Shown here piece by piece: positions 33,387 through 41,930 of a stretch of 64,000 nt of DNA (the stretch's first letter is position 1; each line of letters begins with the position of its first letter). The notes beneath the pieces were generated by a model that was not told the origin of the DNA, made no database searches, and was given only the letters and a program-made list of their open reading frames with translations. Source of the DNA: Candidatus Phosphoribacter baldrii. Its GTDB lineage: Bacteria; Actinomycetota; Actinomycetes; Actinomycetales; Dermatophilaceae. The position numbers and the translations under genes are program-made. The stretch covers positions 62,001 through 126,000 of the forward strand of contig JADIZV010000001.1 of the NCBI GenBank assembly GCA_016704565.1, given 5' to 3'.

Positions 33387-34145
33387 ATGGGCGCTGCTAT
33401 GGCGCTCACCTTCCTTGCCTTCCACGCCCATCCCGACGACGAGGCGATCCTTACCGGGGGGACGCTCGCGTGCGTCGCGGCCGCCGGTCATCGGGTCGTC
33501 GTCGTCACCGCGACGGACGGGGCGCTGGGACTCAGCAGCCGACGGTATGCCGCCGCCGGCCTGGCCGGGGTGCGCGCCGCTGAGCTGCGCGAGAGCGCGC
33601 GACTGCTTGGGGTCGCCCGGGTGGTGCAGCTGGGGTATGCCGACAGTGGGCTGGGCCCGGTGCTGTTCGACGACCCGCCAGGCCAGGTCCGGTTCGTCCG
33701 GGCATCGGTCGACGAGGCCGCCGAGCGGCTTGCCGGGCTCTTGCGTGAGGAGTCGGTCGACGTCCTGCTCACCTATGACATCAACGGGGGTTATGGTCAC
33801 CCCGACCACGTTCAGGTTCATCGGGTCGGTGCTGTCGCAGCTGAATTGGCCCAGACGCCACGCGTGTTGGAGGTGGCCGTGTCACCGCGGGTGGCCCGGG
33901 TGATGAAACCCCGGGACGTGTCGTTGGCCCCGGTGCGCCCAGTGACCGTGGTCGTCGACGTCCGCGAACACCTGGACGCGAAGATCGCCGCGATGCGGGC
34001 GCACCGCTCTCAGCTGACCGCTGACGGATTGGTCCCACGCAACATCGACGTCGTCACCCGGCTGCCCCGAGTCGTCCTGGAGCGCACCCTGGGGTGGGAG
34101 CGGTTCGCCGACCCGTCGGGGTCTAGTGAACCGCTGTGTCCTTGA
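33387..34145 (+). CDS. PIG-L/LmbE family zinc N-deacetylase
   Basis: A 252-residue deacetylase with the zinc motif AHPDDEAILTGG near residue 13 and the third ligand in GGYGHPDHVQVHRVG. Family members remove acetyl groups from GlcNAc-type sugars (MshB, Mca, GlcNAc-PI deacetylase). ATG 33387 or 33399 could be the start; GGAG lies just before the first. TACTCT near 33353 is a possible -10 element. The 3' end overlaps the converging gatD gene by 23 bases. Two copies of GTATGCCG lie 90 bases apart (33545, 33635), both coding Tyr-Ala. Confidence 0.9.
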   Translation: MGAAMALTFLAFHAHPDDEAILTGGTLACVAAAGHRVVVVTATDGALGLSSRRYAAAGLAGVRAAELRESARLLGVARVVQLGYADSGLGPVLFDDPPGQVRFVRASVDEAAERLAGLLREESVDVLLTYDINGGYGHPDHVQVHRVGAVAAELAQTPRVLEVAVSPRVARVMKPRDVSLAPVRPVTVVVDVREHLDAKIAAMRAHRSQLTADGLVPRNIDVVTRLPRVVLERTLGWERFADPSGSSEPLCP

Positions 34146-34905
34146 GCTTGCCGGTGCCGCGGGCTCGCAGGCGCGCGATCTGACGCGTGCGCGCCTCGTC
34201 GGCCAGCGAGTCGTCGATCGGCCCTGGTTCGAAGGCACGGCCGGTTGCGCGCTCGGCCGCGGCGGTGATGAGCGCGTCGGCCACGGCGGGGTTGGCGGGA
34301 AGGACCGGCCCGTGCAGGTAGGACCCGATGACATTGTCGGTCCGGGCCCCTTCGGTGTGATCCTGGCCGTTGTTGCCGTGACCAACCCGGACCCGACCGA
34401 ACGGTGCCTGATCCGGGCCGAGAACCGTTGCCCCCGAGTGGTTCTCGAAACCGACGACCTCGCCCCACTCGGTGTCCAGCACGATCCCGCCGATCATCCG
34501 GGTCGATTGACCTCGGGTGGTGACGTCGAGGATGCCCAAGCCGGGCAGCTCGACGCCCTCGCTGGTGATGAAGGCGTGGCCGAACATCTGGTACATCCCG
34601 CAGATCATCACCATCGGGGTGCCGTCGGTCGCCAGGCCACGCAGGCGATCGCCGATGACCGCGAGGTCGTCCTCCACCCGGCTCTGACCGGAGTCCTGCC
34701 CCCCGCCACCCATGAGCAGATGCGCGTCCTGCGGGAACGGCATACCGGGGTGGTGATCGTGGACGACACACTCATAGCCGTGCCGACGGATCCGCGCGGC
34801 CAAGCACCGGGTGTTGCCCAGATCGCCGTAGATCGACATCTCGCGCGGGTAGAGGTGCACGAGGACGATCCGGCCCTTGGACGCAGAGGTGGGCTGCATC
34901 CTCAC
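34123..34905 (-). CDS. gatD: Lipid II isoglutaminyl synthase, glutaminase subunit
   Basis: A 260-residue class-I glutamine amidotransferase that supplies ammonia for amidating D-glutamate in lipid II. Begins LVHLYPREMSIYGDLGNTRC as in GatD. The nucleophile Cys is in MVMICGMYQMFGH and the catalytic His in IGSYLHGPVLPANPAVAD; GGGGQDSGQ is the family's oxyanion region. Its ATG overlaps the murT stop (ATGA), so the two subunits are made together. Essential in many Gram-positives. C-terminal end overlaps the converging PIG-L gene. Confidence 0.95.
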   Translation of the reverse strand: MRMQPTSASKGRIVLVHLYPREMSIYGDLGNTRCLAARIRRHGYECVVHDHHPGMPFPQDAHLLMGGGGQDSGQSRVEDDLAVIGDRLRGLATDGTPMVMICGMYQMFGHAFITSEGVELPGLGILDVTTRGQSTRMIGGIVLDTEWGEVVGFENHSGATVLGPDQAPFGRVRVGHGNNGQDHTEGARTDNVIGSYLHGPVLPANPAVADALITAAAERATGRAFEPGPIDDSLADEARTRQIARLRARGTGKLKDTAVH

Positions 34906-36203
34906 TCCCCCTCCTGCGCGAAGCCGGCCAGACCGAAGCGCGCAGCGAGCAGTTTGCGCAGCGCCATCATCGCCGTGTAGGTGCAGAAGATCCGGGTCGG
35001 CTGTCCCCGGTATGCCGTGAGGAAGGCATCGAGGGCGCCGGCCAGGTCGGGCTCGATCTGCTCGACGAGCACCTCGTCGTAGTCCAGGCGCAGCGCCATG
35101 TCGTAGGCCCGCACCCCACTGGTCATCGCCACGCCGTGCTCACGCAGCGATGCGAATGACACGTCGTAGAGCCAAGAGACATCCTGGCCGTCGGCGTAGT
35201 CGTCGTTGATGGCGATCATCGTGGCCACCGGTTCGGAGCCGTAGGTGCCGAGGGCGACGGTGAAGCCGGCGGGGTTCTTCACCAGGACCAGCTCCAGCGG
35301 ATGGCCGTCGATGTCGATGACCTCGCCGCGGCCGAAGGGGGCGGTGACGGCGCGGAGCGCGCGCTCGGTGGCGTCGGCGCGGAACGCGTCGCCGAGCACC
35401 GCACGCGCCATCGTCGTGGCGGCCGTGGCGTTGACCATGGCGGCCAGGCCGCGTTGGCGCAAGGACAGCGGCCCGACCTGGTCGACCGCGCCGAAGCGGA
35501 TGGTGAAGTCGTGGGCGTCGACGGGGTGCAGCAGCCCATCGGCGGGGGTCGGGGCGGGCGGAGCGGAATCGTCCTCGAACCGGACATCGGCCTCGTGTAG
35601 TGCCGGAACCTGGTCAGCGACCTCCGGGTCAATGCCGAAGTAGCGAATCTCCTTGCCCTGCAAGGTCTCGGCGATCCGGAAGACGAACGAGTCGTCGCGG
35701 TTGAGGACGACGACGCGAGAGGTCTGACCGGCGAGGGTGGCCAGGAGCTTGGCCGTCGTGTCGATCTCGGCGAACCGGTCGAGCTGGTCGCGGGCGACAT
35801 TGAGCAGCAGGGCGTGGGTCGGCGTGACGAGCTTCGCGAACTGCAGGGCGTGCCATTCGTCGAGTTCCAGGACCGCGACGTCGGCGGTCAGCCGCCCACG
35901 CAGGCCGATCTCACCGAGCATCGCCGACAGCACGCCGCGGGTGAAGTTGCTGCCGGTCGGATTGGTGAAGACCCGTTTGCCGTGCGCGGTGATGATCGCC
36001 GCCAGCATCTTGGTCGTCGTCGTCTTGCCGTTGGTTCCCGAGACGACGACGATCCCCCCGGGCACGCCTGCCAGGGTGCGGGCCAGCAGCTGGGGGTCGA
36101 CCCGTTCGGCGACCAGCCCGGGGAGGGCAGATCCGCCGCCGCGCAGGCGGGCGGCATACCGAAGTGCCTTCCCGGCAGCGATCGCGGCGGAGGTCCGGAG
36201 CAC
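34902..36203 (-). CDS. murT: Lipid II isoglutaminyl synthase, Mur-ligase-like subunit
   Basis: A 433-residue Mur-ligase homologue with DUF1727. The ATP loop VVSGTNGKTTTTKMLAAII lies near residue 50, TGSNFTRGVLSAML follows, and the middle domain has LLNVARDQLDRFAEID. C-terminal DUF1727 carries KNPAGFTVAL and AINDDYADGQDVSWLYDV. The GTG at 36203 starts VLRTSAAIAAGKALRYAARL, the usual MurT N-terminus, behind a GGGTGGGGGG ribosome site. Known MurT proteins carry a four-cysteine zinc ribbon inserted in the middle domain. Here the corresponding stretch (about residues 205-260) has no cysteine at all. Pairs with GatD. Confidence 0.93.
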   Translation of the reverse strand: MLRTSAAIAAGKALRYAARLRGGGSALPGLVAERVDPQLLARTLAGVPGGIVVVSGTNGKTTTTKMLAAIITAHGKRVFTNPTGSNFTRGVLSAMLGEIGLRGRLTADVAVLELDEWHALQFAKLVTPTHALLLNVARDQLDRFAEIDTTAKLLATLAGQTSRVVVLNRDDSFVFRIAETLQGKEIRYFGIDPEVADQVPALHEADVRFEDDSAPPAPTPADGLLHPVDAHDFTIRFGAVDQVGPLSLRQRGLAAMVNATAATTMARAVLGDAFRADATERALRAVTAPFGRGEVIDIDGHPLELVLVKNPAGFTVALGTYGSEPVATMIAINDDYADGQDVSWLYDVSFASLREHGVAMTSGVRAYDMALRLDYDEVLVEQIEPDLAGALDAFLTAYRGQPTRIFCTYTAMMALRKLLAARFGLAGFAQEGE

Positions 36204-36247
36204 GCCCCCCACCCTAACCGGCGCCGGCGGGTGTCGTCGGTGGGTGC

Positions 36248-37009
36248 TCAGTCCGTCGGCCTGGGCGACATTCGGGCCCAGCCCAGCCGACCGGCGATGA
36301 GGTCGGCCGCGCCGCTGGGAAAGTCCGCCCACCCCGGCTCGAGCAGTTCGCGGGCCACATCGAACAACTCACGCGCCGCCGCCTCGGCCGGACGGTCGAC
36401 CGCGGCAACCAGGCGTTGCCCCACCACCGGGTAGGCAGCCTCCAGGCGCCGCAACGGGTCGAAGGCACTCGGGTCGTCGGGACCCGCCGGGACAAGGCGA
36501 GACCTCACCGCGTGCGCAAGACAGGTGGCCGCATAGGTGCGGATGAGCGAGCCACCCGAGAGCACCTCACCGCGACGCACGCGACCCACCCCGATGAAGA
36601 GCTTGGCGAGGAACAGGCGGATCTCGTTGGCTGGATCGCGGGGGCGAGGCGGGTCGGCGAACACCAGGTCCCCGCCGTCGAGGGCGACCTCGCGTGCGGG
36701 ATCGCTGATCGGCCACGGCAGCCCAGCGCCGAACTCGTAGAGCACCCCGTCGTCGTAGAGGACCACTCCCCCGTCGGCGTGTTCCCTGGCACCGAGGACG
36801 ATCCGCTCCGGGTCGGGAAGGAAGGGCCAGTCCCGGCCGAGGTGCTCGGCTGCCGCAGGAGCGAAGAAGAGGTTGAAGTCGAGGTCCGACCACTCGTCCC
36901 GCCGGCCGTCGTGGGCATCGGCCGCGGAGCCGAAGAAGACGAGGCTGGTCACCCCATCGGTCGCCCGTGCGCGAGCGAGCAGGCGGGCACGGTGCTCGAC
37001 GAGGTCCAT
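36248..37009 (-). CDS. Nucleotidyltransferase superfamily protein
   Basis: A 253-residue protein with the polymerase-beta-like nucleotidyltransferase signature: VFFGSAADAHDGRRDEWSDL, then DFNLFF, giving G-S and the D-x-D metal pair near residues 26 and 43-45. The rest is helical, as in the aminoglycoside adenylyltransferase ANT(6) and other stand-alone transferases. It could modify a small molecule or be an antitoxin-like enzyme; no resistance role can be claimed. It is downstream of guaA on the same strand but separated by 244 bases with a strong palindrome, so it is likely its own unit. Ends 44 bases before the murT start. Confidence 0.75.
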   Translation of the reverse strand: MDLVEHRARLLARARATDGVTSLVFFGSAADAHDGRRDEWSDLDFNLFFAPAAAEHLGRDWPFLPDPERIVLGAREHADGGVVLYDDGVLYEFGAGLPWPISDPAREVALDGGDLVFADPPRPRDPANEIRLFLAKLFIGVGRVRRGEVLSGGSLIRTYAATCLAHAVRSRLVPAGPDDPSAFDPLRRLEAAYPVVGQRLVAAVDRPAEAAARELFDVARELLEPGWADFPSGAADLIAGRLGWARMSPRPTD

Positions 37010-37135
37010 ACCCCTCAGGCTAGGCGACGGCTCGGTATGCCGCTCGCCCCCGGCCCCACGGGGGCGTCGGGCACCCGGGTGGTGGCGGGCGCGGTGGCGT
37101 TCGTCGTGGCGCGCGATGGATCGCTCCGCGCGCTC

Positions 37136-37183
37136 GACGGAGTGCGGTAGCAGGGGTGATCACCCCTGCGATCGCACTCCGTC
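37136..37183. terminator. 48-base near-perfect palindrome downstream of guaA
   Basis: The outer arms GACGGAGTGCG (37136) and CGCACTCCGTC (37173) and inner arms GCAGGGGTGA/TCACCCCTGC meeting at 37159/37160 form one 24-bp dyad. One clear mismatch and one G-T lie in the three-base joint between inner and outer arms. It lies about 70 bases past the guaA stop, so it is a strong terminator candidate. The absence of a loop and of a T-run also allows a protein-binding or recombination site. Confidence 0.6.
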
Positions 37184-37253
37184 AGGCACACTGTCAGGTT
37201 CGAGCGCCCCCACGGTCTCAGGACGGTGCGCCCCTCGGGTCGGTGGGAGGGAA

Positions 37254-38831
37254 TCACTCCCATTCGATGGTGCCGGGGGGCTTGCTCGTGATGTCGACGA
37301 CCACCCGGTTGACCTCGTGGACCTCGTTGGTGATCCGCGTGGAGATCTTGGCGAGCACGTCGTAGGGCACGCGGGTCCAGTCCGCGGTCATCGCGTCCTC
37401 GGACGACACCGGCCGCAGGACGATCGGGTGCCCGTAGGTGCGCCCGTCACCCTGGACGCCGACCGAACGGACGTCGGCGAGCAACACGACCGGACACTGC
37501 CAGATCTGGCGGTCCAGCCCGGCGGCGGTCAGTTCATCGCGAGCGATCGCGTCGGCGGCCCGCAGGATCGACAGCCGCTCGGGAGTCACCTCCCCGATGA
37601 TCCGCACCGCCAGCCCGGGCCCGGGGAAGGGCTGCCGCCACACGATGGTCTCGGGCACGCCGAGCTCGAGGCCGACGTGTCGGACCTCGTCCTTGAACAG
37701 GGCCCGCAACGGTTCGACGAGGGTGAACTGCAGGTCCTCGGGCAACCCGCCGACGTTGTGGTGCGACTTGATGTTGGCCGCACCCTCACCACCGCCGGAC
37801 TCGACGACGTCCGGATAGAGCGTCCCCTGGACGAGGAACTCGATCGGGTGGCCGTCCGAGGACGCCGAGCCCACGATGTCACGCGCCGCCTGCTCGAAGA
37901 CCCGGATGAACTGCTCGCCGATCGCCTTGCGCTTGGCTTCCGGGTCGGTCACCCCGGCGAGCGCGGTCAGGAACCGCTCGCGGGCGTCGATCACGACCAG
38001 CCGCACGCCCGTGGCCGCGACGAACTCCTGCTCGACCTGTTCCGGCTCGCCCTCGCGCAACAGCCCGTGGTTGACGAACACGCAGGTCAGCTGGTCCCCG
38101 ACCGCGCGTTGCACGAGTGCCGCCGCAACCGACGAGTCGACGCCGCCGGACAGAGCGCACAGCACACGGCCGGTTCCCACCTGGGCCCGCACCCCCTCGA
38201 CGAGAGACTCGACGACGTTGGAGGGTGTCCAGTCCGCGGCGATGCCCGCACCTCGCCACAGGAAGTTCTCCAGCACGCGCTGCCCGTATGCCGTATGCAG
38301 CACCTCCGGGTGCCACTGGACTCCGAAGAGGCGCCGGTCCGCGTCCTCGAAGGCGGCGACGGGAGCGCCCGGAGTCGAGGCGGTCACCGTCATGCCCGCG
38401 GGGGCCTCAGTGACGGAGTCGCCATGTGACATCCACACCGACTGATCCTCCGGCTGCCCGGCGAAGAGCACCGAGCCGACCGGGGCGACCGTCGCGGGGG
38501 TGTGGCCGTATTCCCCGGTCCCCGTGTGAGCGACGGTGCCGCCCAGCGCCTGGGCCATCGCCTGGAAGCCGTAACACATGCCGAAAACCGGCACCCCAGC
38601 GGCCAGCAGCGCGGGGTCCAGCGAAGGCGCGCCCGCGGCATACACACTGGCGGGGCCGCCGGAGAGGATGACCGCGGCGGGGTCTTTGGCGAGCATGGCC
38701 TCGACCGACATCGTGTGCGGGACGACCTCGCTGTAGACCTTCGCCTCGCGGACCCGGCGGGCGATGAGCTGGGCGTACTGGGCGCCGAAGTCGACGACGA
38801 GGACCGGACGGGACTGCAGCGTGTCACTCAC
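37254..38831 (-). CDS. guaA: GMP synthase (glutamine-hydrolysing)
   Basis: A 525-residue enzyme that aminates XMP to GMP. The glutaminase half (about 10-200) has the Cys nucleophile in VFGMCYGFQAMAQ and the His/Glu pair in VQWHPEV. The ATP-pyrophosphatase half has the P-loop CALSGGVDSSVAAALV near residue 230. The dimerisation domain ends with the invariant KPPGTIEWE. Full length, two GTATGCCG words inside. guaA is 15 kb away from guaB and guaB3 in this window, not in one operon with them. The DUF3817 gene lies 55 bases upstream on the same strand. Confidence 0.98.
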   Translation of the reverse strand: MSDTLQSRPVLVVDFGAQYAQLIARRVREAKVYSEVVPHTMSVEAMLAKDPAAVILSGGPASVYAAGAPSLDPALLAAGVPVFGMCYGFQAMAQALGGTVAHTGTGEYGHTPATVAPVGSVLFAGQPEDQSVWMSHGDSVTEAPAGMTVTASTPGAPVAAFEDADRRLFGVQWHPEVLHTAYGQRVLENFLWRGAGIAADWTPSNVVESLVEGVRAQVGTGRVLCALSGGVDSSVAAALVQRAVGDQLTCVFVNHGLLREGEPEQVEQEFVAATGVRLVVIDARERFLTALAGVTDPEAKRKAIGEQFIRVFEQAARDIVGSASSDGHPIEFLVQGTLYPDVVESGGGEGAANIKSHHNVGGLPEDLQFTLVEPLRALFKDEVRHVGLELGVPETIVWRQPFPGPGLAVRIIGEVTPERLSILRAADAIARDELTAAGLDRQIWQCPVVLLADVRSVGVQGDGRTYGHPIVLRPVSSEDAMTADWTRVPYDVLAKISTRITNEVHEVNRVVVDITSKPPGTIEWE

Positions 38832-38886
38832 CCGCAGATGCTATCGAGGCAATCGGCTCCCTCGGTGTCCGCGGGAGAGCGTGACG

Positions 38887-39249
38887 TCAGGGCGAGGCGA
38901 GGTAGGACCGGCTGAGGATCGCCTCAGTCTCGGCGGTGATCTTGCGCTCGGCGAAGAACGGCGCGAGCGGGACGAAGCCGGAGAGCAGGTTGACGACGAT
39001 CCGCACCATCGGCCAAGCGAGCTTGAGCCCCAGGTTGGCGATCGAGGCGGCATACGCCATGTAGATGAAGCCGTGGATGTAGGACCAGTTCTTGGTGAAC
39101 CAGTTCTCCTGGTTCATGCCGTACTTCATCACCATCTCGACGACGAGGATGAACAGCGCGATGCCCGCGACGATGGCCAGCACCCGATAGATGCCCAGCG
39201 CCTTGCGGATCTGCAGCGGCTTGGCCAGGTTGGTGGGGTACATGCTCAC
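38887..39249 (-). CDS. DUF3817 family membrane protein
   Basis: A 120-residue integral membrane protein with three hydrophobic segments: LGIYRVLAIVAGIALFILVV, WSYIHGFIYMAYAASIANLG, and VRIVVNLLSGFVPLAPFFAE, followed by the family's conserved end FFAERKITAE. GTG 39249 is favoured over ATG 39243 because AGGAG lies seven bases before it and the GTG overlaps the SURF1 stop (GTGA), which allows coupled translation. Gene order SURF1-DUF3817-guaA is common in actinobacteria. Function unknown; association with SURF1 hints at respiratory-chain assembly but is only contextual. Confidence 0.85.
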   Translation of the reverse strand: MSMYPTNLAKPLQIRKALGIYRVLAIVAGIALFILVVEMVMKYGMNQENWFTKNWSYIHGFIYMAYAASIANLGLKLAWPMVRIVVNLLSGFVPLAPFFAERKITAETEAILSRSYLASP

Positions 39250-40106
39250 TGCGAGGCTCCTACGTCGGCGGACTCTCCGGCCCCCTCCGCGGCGACCGGT
39301 TGGTGACGACGGTAGTCGTCGCGGACCATCTTCACCCACATCCACAGCGCGAAGACCGCGAAGACCCACCACTGCAGGGCGTATGCCGCGTTGCGCAGGG
39401 TCAGCCCGGACGGCAGGTCAGGGGGTGGCACCCGTTCCATCCCGCCGGCGGCCGAAGCTCCGCTCGGGCCAACGATTCCGGGGTCGGGCGCCTCGGAGAT
39501 GGCGAAGAGGAACGCGTTGTAGACCTCGCCACCCCACAGGTTGAGCAGCGCTCCAACATCGACCGAGCCCATCTGGCCGGGCGGGAACTGCCGGCGCCCG
39601 GCGAGCGGTGACTCCGTGGGCGCCAGGCTGCCGACGAGCGTGAGCTGACCTGCGGTCGCCGACCCTGATCCGGATCCTGACCCAGAGCCAACGGACCCGC
39701 CCGCGGCCGACACGGCCTGCCCTGCCGCGACCGACCGGACGAACCCGCGGACGACGGGGATCCGCGCACCCGTCGCCTCGACGACGAACGGCTGCACCAC
39801 CCAGAACCCGTCAGCCCCGGCGAGCCGACGGTCGACGACGAGCACCTGCCTGGCCGGCTCGAACCGACCGACGGCACGGACCCGCTGGTTGGAACCGTCC
39901 CGGGGGAACGGGGCGTGTGGCTGGACCTCGGCGATGAGGTCGAGCACCGGTCGGGCGGCGGCCTCCCGCAACACCTCCTGGGCGGCATCCTCACGGGCGA
40001 CGTTCATCTGCCAGAAGCCGAGCCAGACAAATCCGGCACCAAGCCCCAGCACCACGACAAGCCACGCCAGCCAACGAGGTGACAGCGCGGTCCGAAGCAC
40101 GCGCAC
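39246..40106 (-). CDS. SURF1 family cytochrome oxidase assembly protein
   Basis: A 286-residue membrane protein: N-terminal TM helix (WLAWLVVVLGLGAGFVWLGFWQ), a long external domain with VRAVGRFEPARQVLVVDRRL and GFWVVQPFV, and a C-terminal TM helix (YALQWWVFAVFALWMWV) followed by VRDDYRR. This two-helix hairpin with external beta domain is the SURF1 pattern; SURF1 helps insert heme a into cytochrome oxidase. A (Gly-Ser)n run, VGSGSGSGSGSATAG, interrupts the external domain near residue 145. GTG 40106 gives a clean start VRVLRTALSPRW. Divergent from the ABC exporter 75 bases away. Confidence 0.88.
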   Translation of the reverse strand: MRVLRTALSPRWLAWLVVVLGLGAGFVWLGFWQMNVAREDAAQEVLREAAARPVLDLIAEVQPHAPFPRDGSNQRVRAVGRFEPARQVLVVDRRLAGADGFWVVQPFVVEATGARIPVVRGFVRSVAAGQAVSAAGGSVGSGSGSGSGSATAGQLTLVGSLAPTESPLAGRRQFPPGQMGSVDVGALLNLWGGEVYNAFLFAISEAPDPGIVGPSGASAAGGMERVPPPDLPSGLTLRNAAYALQWWVFAVFALWMWVKMVRDDYRRHQPVAAEGAGESADVGASQ

Positions 40107-40181
40107 CAGGCTACGGCGCGCGGCATACGGGCGGGAAAACGGGGTGAGCGCTGTCCGCCGCTGCAGGTACCGTGGATCTTT

Positions 40182-41930
40182 GTGCGCCCCCTCCCCTACG
40201 ACCACCCTGGAACCCCGGTGCTCACCAGCCCGATGGCGTTCCTCGGGTGGGTGGGGCGGGGTCAATGGCGCACCCTCGTGCTCGGGGTCGGCTTCGGGAT
40301 CATCTGGATGGTCGCCCAGGCGCTCATCCCGGCCACCATCTCGCAAGCCATCGACCAGGGCATCATCGCGGGTGACTCAGGCGCCCTCTGGCGGTGGTCC
40401 GGAGCCCTCATCGGCCTGGCCGCGCTGACCGCGCTGGCCGGAGCTGCGCGCCACCAGATGGCGGTCACCAACTGGCTGCGGGCGGCCTTCCGTTCGGTGC
40501 AGCTCATCGGTTGGCACGGCGCCGACACCGGCGAGGCGCTCCCCCGCGACACCCCGACCGGCGATGTCGTCGCGGCCGTGGCGTCGGACTCCATGCGCCT
40601 GGGCGGGCTCTACGACGTCTCGGCGCGGTTCGCCGGAGCGATCGTCTCCTACGTCGTCGTTGCGGTCATCCTGCTGCGGGCGTCGCAACCATTGGGGCTC
40701 GTCGTCCTCATCGGCGTGCCCGTGCTCGTCGGCTTGCTTTCTTTCATCGTCCGGCCGCTGCAACGACGACAGGCCCAGCAGCGCGAGGAGTCCGGCCGCC
40801 TCATCGGCCTGGGCGCCGACACGGTGGCCGGGTTGCGGGTGCTGCGCGGCATCGGCGGCGAGGCCACCTTCCTGCACCGGTATGCCGCCCAGAGCCAGCA
40901 GGTGCGCGCGGTCGGTTTCCGAGTGGCTGGCATGCAGGCCGCGCTCGACTCGGCCCAGGTGTTGCTGCCGGGCACGTTCGTCGTCATCGTCACCTGGCTG
41001 GGAGCCCGGTTCGCCATCGACGGACGGATCACCCCCGGGCAGCTCGTGGCGTTCTACGGCTATTCGGCGTTCCTCGTCATGCCGCTGCGCACCGCGACCG
41101 AGTTCGTCGACCGGTTCACCCGGGCCTACATCGGGGCCCGCAAGATCATTCGGGTGCTGAGCGTGGAGCCCGACCACGTCGATGACCCTGGGCTGGACCG
41201 TGCCGACGCGGCGGAACCGTCCGCCGACGCCCTGCTGCGCGACGAACGCTCCGGCGTCGTCGTCGAACCCGGTCAGTTCCTCGCGATCGTCAGCGGTCGG
41301 CCCGAGGAGTCCGCTGCCCTCGCCGACCGGCTCGGCCGGTTCGGGACCGATGTCGTGGGGGTGACACTGGGCGGCATACCCCTGACGGAACTGCCCCTCG
41401 CGACGGTGCGGCGACGGATCCTCGTCAGCGAAACCGATCCACGCCTGTTCACCGGGACCCTGCGCGACGAGCTCGACCCCTGGGGACAGCACAGCGACGT
41501 CGCGATCCTCGACGCGCTCACCGTCGCCAGCGGCGAGGACGTCCTGGAGTCGCTGCCCGACGGCCTGGACAGCGAGGTCGAGGAGCGCGGCCGGTCGTTC
41601 TCGGGTGGGCAACGCCAGCGGTTGGCGCTCACTCGGGCGCTGCTGGCCGACGCCCCGATCCTCGTCCTCGTCGAGCCGACCAGCGCGGTCGACGCCCACA
41701 CCGAGACGCGAATCGCCGCTCGGTTGGCCGAGTTTCGGTCGGGCCGCACCACTGTGGTCATGTCGGCCAGCCCGCTGGTCCTCGATCGGGCCGATCGGGT
41801 CGTGCTCCTGGACGACGACCGCGTCGTCGCCGAAGGGACCCACCACGAGCTCATGCATCGCGGCGACGCGGCGAGCGCGGCATACCGGGCGGTCGTCGTC
41901 CGCGGCGCCGACGAGGAGGTGCGGATCTGA
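40182..41930 (+). CDS. ABC exporter half-transporter, degenerate nucleotide-binding subunit
   Basis: 582 residues: six TM helices (about 20-320) and a C-terminal ATPase-like domain. The domain lacks a P-loop (the place of GxxGxGKS reads VSGRPEESAALADRLG). Its Walker B reads ILVLVEPTSAVD, with Val for the metal-binding Asp, but it keeps a good signature motif FSGGQRQRLALTRAL. Thus it cannot bind ATP normally itself but can complete the site of a partner. The next gene, whose ATG shares the last base of this stop, has the opposite losses. TACCGT ends eight bases before the GTG start and no ribosome site is seen, so the message may be leaderless. Substrate unknown. Confidence 0.88.
   Translation: MRPLPYDHPGTPVLTSPMAFLGWVGRGQWRTLVLGVGFGIIWMVAQALIPATISQAIDQGIIAGDSGALWRWSGALIGLAALTALAGAARHQMAVTNWLRAAFRSVQLIGWHGADTGEALPRDTPTGDVVAAVASDSMRLGGLYDVSARFAGAIVSYVVVAVILLRASQPLGLVVLIGVPVLVGLLSFIVRPLQRRQAQQREESGRLIGLGADTVAGLRVLRGIGGEATFLHRYAAQSQQVRAVGFRVAGMQAALDSAQVLLPGTFVVIVTWLGARFAIDGRITPGQLVAFYGYSAFLVMPLRTATEFVDRFTRAYIGARKIIRVLSVEPDHVDDPGLDRADAAEPSADALLRDERSGVVVEPGQFLAIVSGRPEESAALADRLGRFGTDVVGVTLGGIPLTELPLATVRRRILVSETDPRLFTGTLRDELDPWGQHSDVAILDALTVASGEDVLESLPDGLDSEVEERGRSFSGGQRQRLALTRALLADAPILVLVEPTSAVDAHTETRIAARLAEFRSGRTTVVMSASPLVLDRADRVVLLDDDRVVAEGTHHELMHRGDAASAAYRAVVVRGADEEVRI

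Noticed and set aside
33387..34145. MshB (mycothiol deacetylase) with the neighbouring GT4 as MshA
   Set aside because: The glycosyltransferase lacks the MshA-type N-terminus and the pair is divergent; PIG-L family membership alone does not show MshB.
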